A model generated the notes under the pieces. That model did no database searches. It saw nothing but the letters and a program-made list of their open reading frames with translations, and was not told the DNA's origin. A stretch of 9,057 nt of DNA, from assembly GCA_028293055.1 (NCBI GenBank), contig JAQGLD010000486.1, forward strand, positions 1 through 9,057, given 5' to 3'. The stretch is from Alphaproteobacteria bacterium. GTDB lineage: Bacteria > Pseudomonadota > Alphaproteobacteria > Sphingomonadales > Sphingomonadaceae. Shown in pieces: positions 6,703 to 9,057 of this stretch (the stretch's first letter is position 1; every line of letters begins with the position of its first letter). The position numbers and the translations under genes were made by a program.

Positions 6703-7550
6703 TGCGGATTGCCAGGGCCGAGAATGGCGGCGCACCCTTCTGGGGCGTCGTCGATAGCGACGGGTCGTCGATCCGTCCTATCCAGGGCGCCTTCGCCGAA
6801 TGGGCGCCCGCGCTGACCCGGGGCGAAGGCGAGGTCGCCTTGACCTTCACCGGCGAGACGCTGCCGCTCGACTCGGTGCATCTGCTCGCGCCGATCGAGC
6901 GCAATGCGAGGGTGATGATCGCGGGCGTCAATTATACCAAGCATCTGGTCGAGTTCGGAGTCGCTCCGCCATTGCAGCCCTTTGCCTTCCTGAAGGCTTA
7001 TCGCGCGCTGATCGGGCCTTATGATCCGATCCGCTACCCGCCGCTGACCGATGAGCTCGACCACGAAGTCGAGCTGGTCGCGGTCATTGGCGCCGAGAGA
7101 GTCGACCGGGACGATCCTTTGTCGAGCGTGCTCGGTTATACGATCGGCAACGATGTGAGCTCGCGCGATCTGCAGCGCAGCGGACCCAAGGGGGTGGGCA
7201 TGGATCTGCTTGCCGCGAAGAGCCAGGACGACACAACCCCGGTCGGCCCCTGGATCGTCACTCGCGACGAATTTCCGGCCGGCTCGCCGGCGCTCGCGAT
7301 GACGCTGACCGTAGACGGCGATGTTCGTCAGTCGGCATCGAGCGGCGACATGACCTGGGGCATCGACGCCCTCATTCGGTTCATTGACGCACGCACCAGC
7401 TTCGATTGCGGCGACATATTGTTCACCGGCTCGCCGGAAGGGGTAGGGCAGGGGACTGGCAAGTATCTCCATCCCGGCGAACTGATGGAAACCACGATCG
7501 AGGGCATCGGCTCACTGAGGAATGTGGTCGGGCCGAAAGCCGAAGCTTAG
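6702..7550 (+). CDS. Fumarylacetoacetate hydrolase (FAH) family protein
   Basis: This 282-residue protein has an N-terminal domain (about 1-65) and the FAH catalytic fold after it. The metal-binding signature is clear: Glu122 and Glu124 in DHEVELVAVIG (120-130) and Asp151 in YTIGNDVSSRDLQ (146-158). Lys173 in AAKSQDD and the GPWIV (182-186) and FTGSPEGVGQG (241-251) motifs complete the usual pattern. Such proteins cleave C-C bonds of acylpyruvates (fumarylpyruvate, fumarylacetoacetate) or act as keto-acid hydratases, decarboxylases or tautomerases, often on ring-fission products. Sequence alone does not separate these. The start codon shares one base with the preceding stop (TGATG) and has no evident ribosome site of its own, which suggests reinitiation after the amidohydrolase is translated. 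Its TAG stop overlaps, on the opposite strand, the TAA stop of the GST gene. Confidence 0.94.
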   Translation: MRIARAENGGAPFWGVVDSDGSSIRPIQGAFAEWAPALTRGEGEVALTFTGETLPLDSVHLLAPIERNARVMIAGVNYTKHLVEFGVAPPLQPFAFLKAYRALIGPYDPIRYPPLTDELDHEVELVAVIGAERVDRDDPLSSVLGYTIGNDVSSRDLQRSGPKGVGMDLLAAKSQDDTTPVGPWIVTRDEFPAGSPALAMTLTVDGDVRQSASSGDMTWGIDALIRFIDARTSFDCGDILFTGSPEGVGQGTGKYLHPGELMETTIEGIGSLRNVVGPKAEA

Positions 7551-8179
7551 AGGTCCAGCAGCGGGTGACGCTCGCGAGCCAGCGCGCGCTGCACCGCCGG
7601 CCGGGCCATGACCCGGGCTGCATGGGCGTAGTAGTTCGGCAGGGTATCCACCGGCTGCCCATCGGCGACTGCCCAGGCCCAGAACACCAGAGCATAGCCG
7701 TCGGCCGCGGTGAAATGATCGCCGATCAGCCATTCCCGATCCGACAGCATGAGGTCGATCTGACGCACGTCGGCGAGAAAACGGGCGCTGCCAGCGAGCG
7801 CCAGGGCTTCATGCGTCGCTTCGTCGGCGGTGAAGCGCGAAGGCACTCGCGCCTGTCGCCGATCAAGGTGAACGCTGCTGGCGAACCAGCCCATCATCGA
7901 AAGGCATGACGCGGCTGCAAAGGGATCGGCCGGTATCAGCCCCGATTCCGGAAACACGCGCCCCAGATAGGCGAGGATGGCCAGATTCTCGGTCAGCACC
8001 TTTCCGTCGACGCGCAAGGCGGGGACCTTTCCCGATGGCACGACCCTCCGGTAAGCGGCGACTTCGGCTTCCCGGTATAGCTTGACGAAATGTGCGTCGA
8101 ACGGTGCGCCGGTCTCCTCGAGCCCGATATGCGAGGCGAGCGAGCAGGTGGTAGTGGTGTAATAGAATTCGAGCTTCAT
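7547..8179 (-). CDS. Glutathione S-transferase family protein
   Basis: This 210-residue protein is a cytosolic GST. The N-terminal thioredoxin-like domain (about 1-80) has Cys12-Ser13 in TTTTCSLASHIGLEE, the place of the catalytic Cys of beta-class bacterial GSTs. VVPSGKVPAL (46-55) holds the cis-proline and LTENLAI (62-68) the glutathione gamma-glutamyl site, with Asn65 where Ser is commoner. The helical C-terminal domain (about 87-210) has the N-capping box region GDHFTAAD (153-160). Such enzymes conjugate, reduce or isomerise electrophilic intermediates with glutathione; in sphingomonads they are frequent in aromatic and lignin-derived pathways. I chose ATG 8179 (MKLEFYY) because GGGA lies 9 nt upstream and homologues usually start at this point. 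ATG 8188 would overlap the thiolase-like stop as ATGA and add MTA, and is also possible. It lies directly downstream of the thiolase-like gene and is probably in the same transcript. Confidence 0.93.
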   Translation of the reverse strand: MKLEFYYTTTTCSLASHIGLEETGAPFDAHFVKLYREAEVAAYRRVVPSGKVPALRVDGKVLTENLAILAYLGRVFPESGLIPADPFAAASCLSMMGWFASSVHLDRRQARVPSRFTADEATHEALALAGSARFLADVRQIDLMLSDREWLIGDHFTAADGYALVFWAWAVADGQPVDTLPNYYAHAARVMARPAVQRALARERHPLLDL

Positions 8180-8184
8180 CGCGG

Positions 8185-9057
8185 TCATTCCCGGACCAAC
8201 AAGGCGGCGCCGCCAAGCGGCCCGCCGCCCGCCGAGCAAACGGCGACATCATGCTTTCGGACCTGTCTTTCTCCCGCTCGTCCCCACAATTGGGTGCACG
8301 CCTCGTGGACATAGCCGAGCCCATGGGTGCGCCCGCCGGAAAGCTGGCCGCCATTGGTGTTCAGCGGAAGTTGCCCGCCCAGCCCGATGCGGTCGCCGCC
8401 CTGGACGAACGCGCCGCCTTCGCCCTTGCCGCAAAAACCAAGGCCCTCGAGCCACATCAAGGTCAGGATCGAGAATCCGTCGTAGAGCTGGGCGGTGTCC
8501 ACGTCCGACGGGCGGTAATCGGTCTCGCTCCACAGCATCCGGCCGACATCCGCGGTCGCCATCTCGGTCAGCGAGATCTGGTCCCACGACCAGGGCTGGG
8601 ACAAGGCGGATCCGATCGCCTCGATCCGGATCGGCGGGTTGGGCCGGTCGTGGGCGGCGTCCGCGGCCGAGACGATGATCGCGGTCGAGGCGTCGCAATG
8701 CACGTCGCAATCGAGCAGCCGCAGCGGCGAGGAGATCGTCCGCGAGGCGAGATACTGCTCGATCGTCAGCTTCTCGCGAAAGATCGCGTTGGGATTGAGC
8801 GCCGCGTGGGCGCGCAACGTGACCGGTATCCAGCCGAGCTGCTCGGAAGTCGTGCCATATTCGTGGAAGTGACGCTGCGCGTACATCGCGATCAAATTGA
8901 CCGCCGATCGAGCGTTGAACGGCGTGTACCATTGCCAGAAATAGCTGCTGTCGCGGCCGATCGTCTTGTTGGCCAGCGAGGAGGCGGTGCGGTCGGTCTG
9001 GCGCGCGCTCGACTCCGTAATGGTGCGGAACACCAGCACATGGCGGCAGAGGCCCGC
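8185..9057 (-). CDS. Thiolase-like lipid-transfer protein (SCP-x/Ltp2 type), N-terminus beyond window
   Basis: This minus-strand frame is open from the window edge (beginning AGLCRHVLVFRT) for 290 codons, so the N-terminal part is missing (members are usually about 380-400 residues). It matches the thiolase-fold lipid-transfer proteins related to SCP-x thiolases and Ltp2-type retro-aldolases. These act on CoA thioesters by thiolytic or aldol C-C cleavage in fatty-acid-like or steroid side-chain breakdown. The recognisable parts are LYDGFSILTLMWLEGLGFCG (forward positions about 8425-8485), the NTNGGQLSGGRTHG segment (8320-8361) and the terminal AVCSAGGGPLGGAALLV. The canonical thiolase GHP is replaced by GGRTHG, and the C-terminal CxGxG of condensing thiolases reads CSAGGG, as is common in lipid-transfer proteins. 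Ltp-type aldolases often need a DUF35 OB-fold partner; none is within the window, so one could lie upstream. It precedes the GST gene by 5 bp. The distinction between thiolase and aldolase is inference. Confidence 0.9.
   Translation of the reverse strand, partial: AGLCRHVLVFRTITESSARQTDRTASSLANKTIGRDSSYFWQWYTPFNARSAVNLIAMYAQRHFHEYGTTSEQLGWIPVTLRAHAALNPNAIFREKLTIEQYLASRTISSPLRLLDCDVHCDASTAIIVSAADAAHDRPNPPIRIEAIGSALSQPWSWDQISLTEMATADVGRMLWSETDYRPSDVDTAQLYDGFSILTLMWLEGLGFCGKGEGGAFVQGGDRIGLGGQLPLNTNGGQLSGGRTHGLGYVHEACTQLWGRAGERQVRKHDVAVCSAGGGPLGGAALLVRE

Noticed and set aside
6055..7472. Minus-strand open frames opposite the amidohydrolase and FAH genes
   Set aside because: Both are antisense to genes with full catalytic motifs, and their translations show no family signature.
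6702..8179. Gentisate-type module: FAH as fumarylpyruvate hydrolase with the GST as maleylpyruvate isomerase
   Set aside because: The GST N-terminus has the beta-class CS pattern rather than the zeta-class active-site motif, it is on the opposite strand, and no gentisate dioxygenase is present.

Overview
The window looks like accessory, catabolic DNA from a high-GC alphaproteobacterium, most likely a sphingomonad (Sphingomonas, Novosphingobium or Sphingobium type). The reasons are the strong G/C bias at third codon positions and the mix of families: a TonB-dependent receptor, a Spinster-like MFS carrier, an ACMSD-type amidohydrolase, an FAH-family hydrolase, a GST, and a thiolase-like lipid-transfer protein. 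The genus is inferred; no rRNA or other marker is present. I see no tRNA, rRNA, insertion sequence, CRISPR array or phage gene.

Layout from left to right: a 5'-complete, 3'-truncated acyl-CoA synthetase on the minus strand (2-904); a TetR-family regulator diverging from it (1040-1675); an MFS transporter on the minus strand, convergent with the regulator and only 2 bp from it (1678-3036); a TonB-dependent receptor diverging from the transporter (3203-5494); an amidohydrolase and an FAH-family enzyme on the plus strand that overlap by one base (5626-6702, 6702-7550); then a minus-strand pair, a GST (7547-8179) downstream of a thiolase-like lipid-transfer protein cut off by the window edge (8185-9057). 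Coding density is very high. The only gaps are three short regions of about 130-170 bp: two divergent promoter regions (905-1039, 3037-3202) and a spacer with a hairpin (5495-5625).

Read together, the genes suggest uptake and breakdown of a carboxylated or ring-containing compound. The receptor would bring a substrate across the outer membrane and the MFS protein across the inner membrane. The acyl-CoA synthetase would activate a carboxylic acid to its CoA thioester, and the thiolase-like protein would act on a CoA-thioester intermediate by C-C bond cleavage. The amidohydrolase/FAH pair resembles enzymes that process ring-fission or keto-acid intermediates by decarboxylation, hydration or C-C hydrolysis. 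The TetR regulator probably controls the divergent synthetase gene and perhaps more of the cluster; a 26-bp imperfect inverted repeat between the two is a good operator candidate. The substrate cannot be read from the sequence. No clearly unprecedented system is visible. The most interesting points are the operator candidate, an asparagine where the amidohydrolase family normally has its catalytic aspartate, and the extreme packing of the convergent gene ends.
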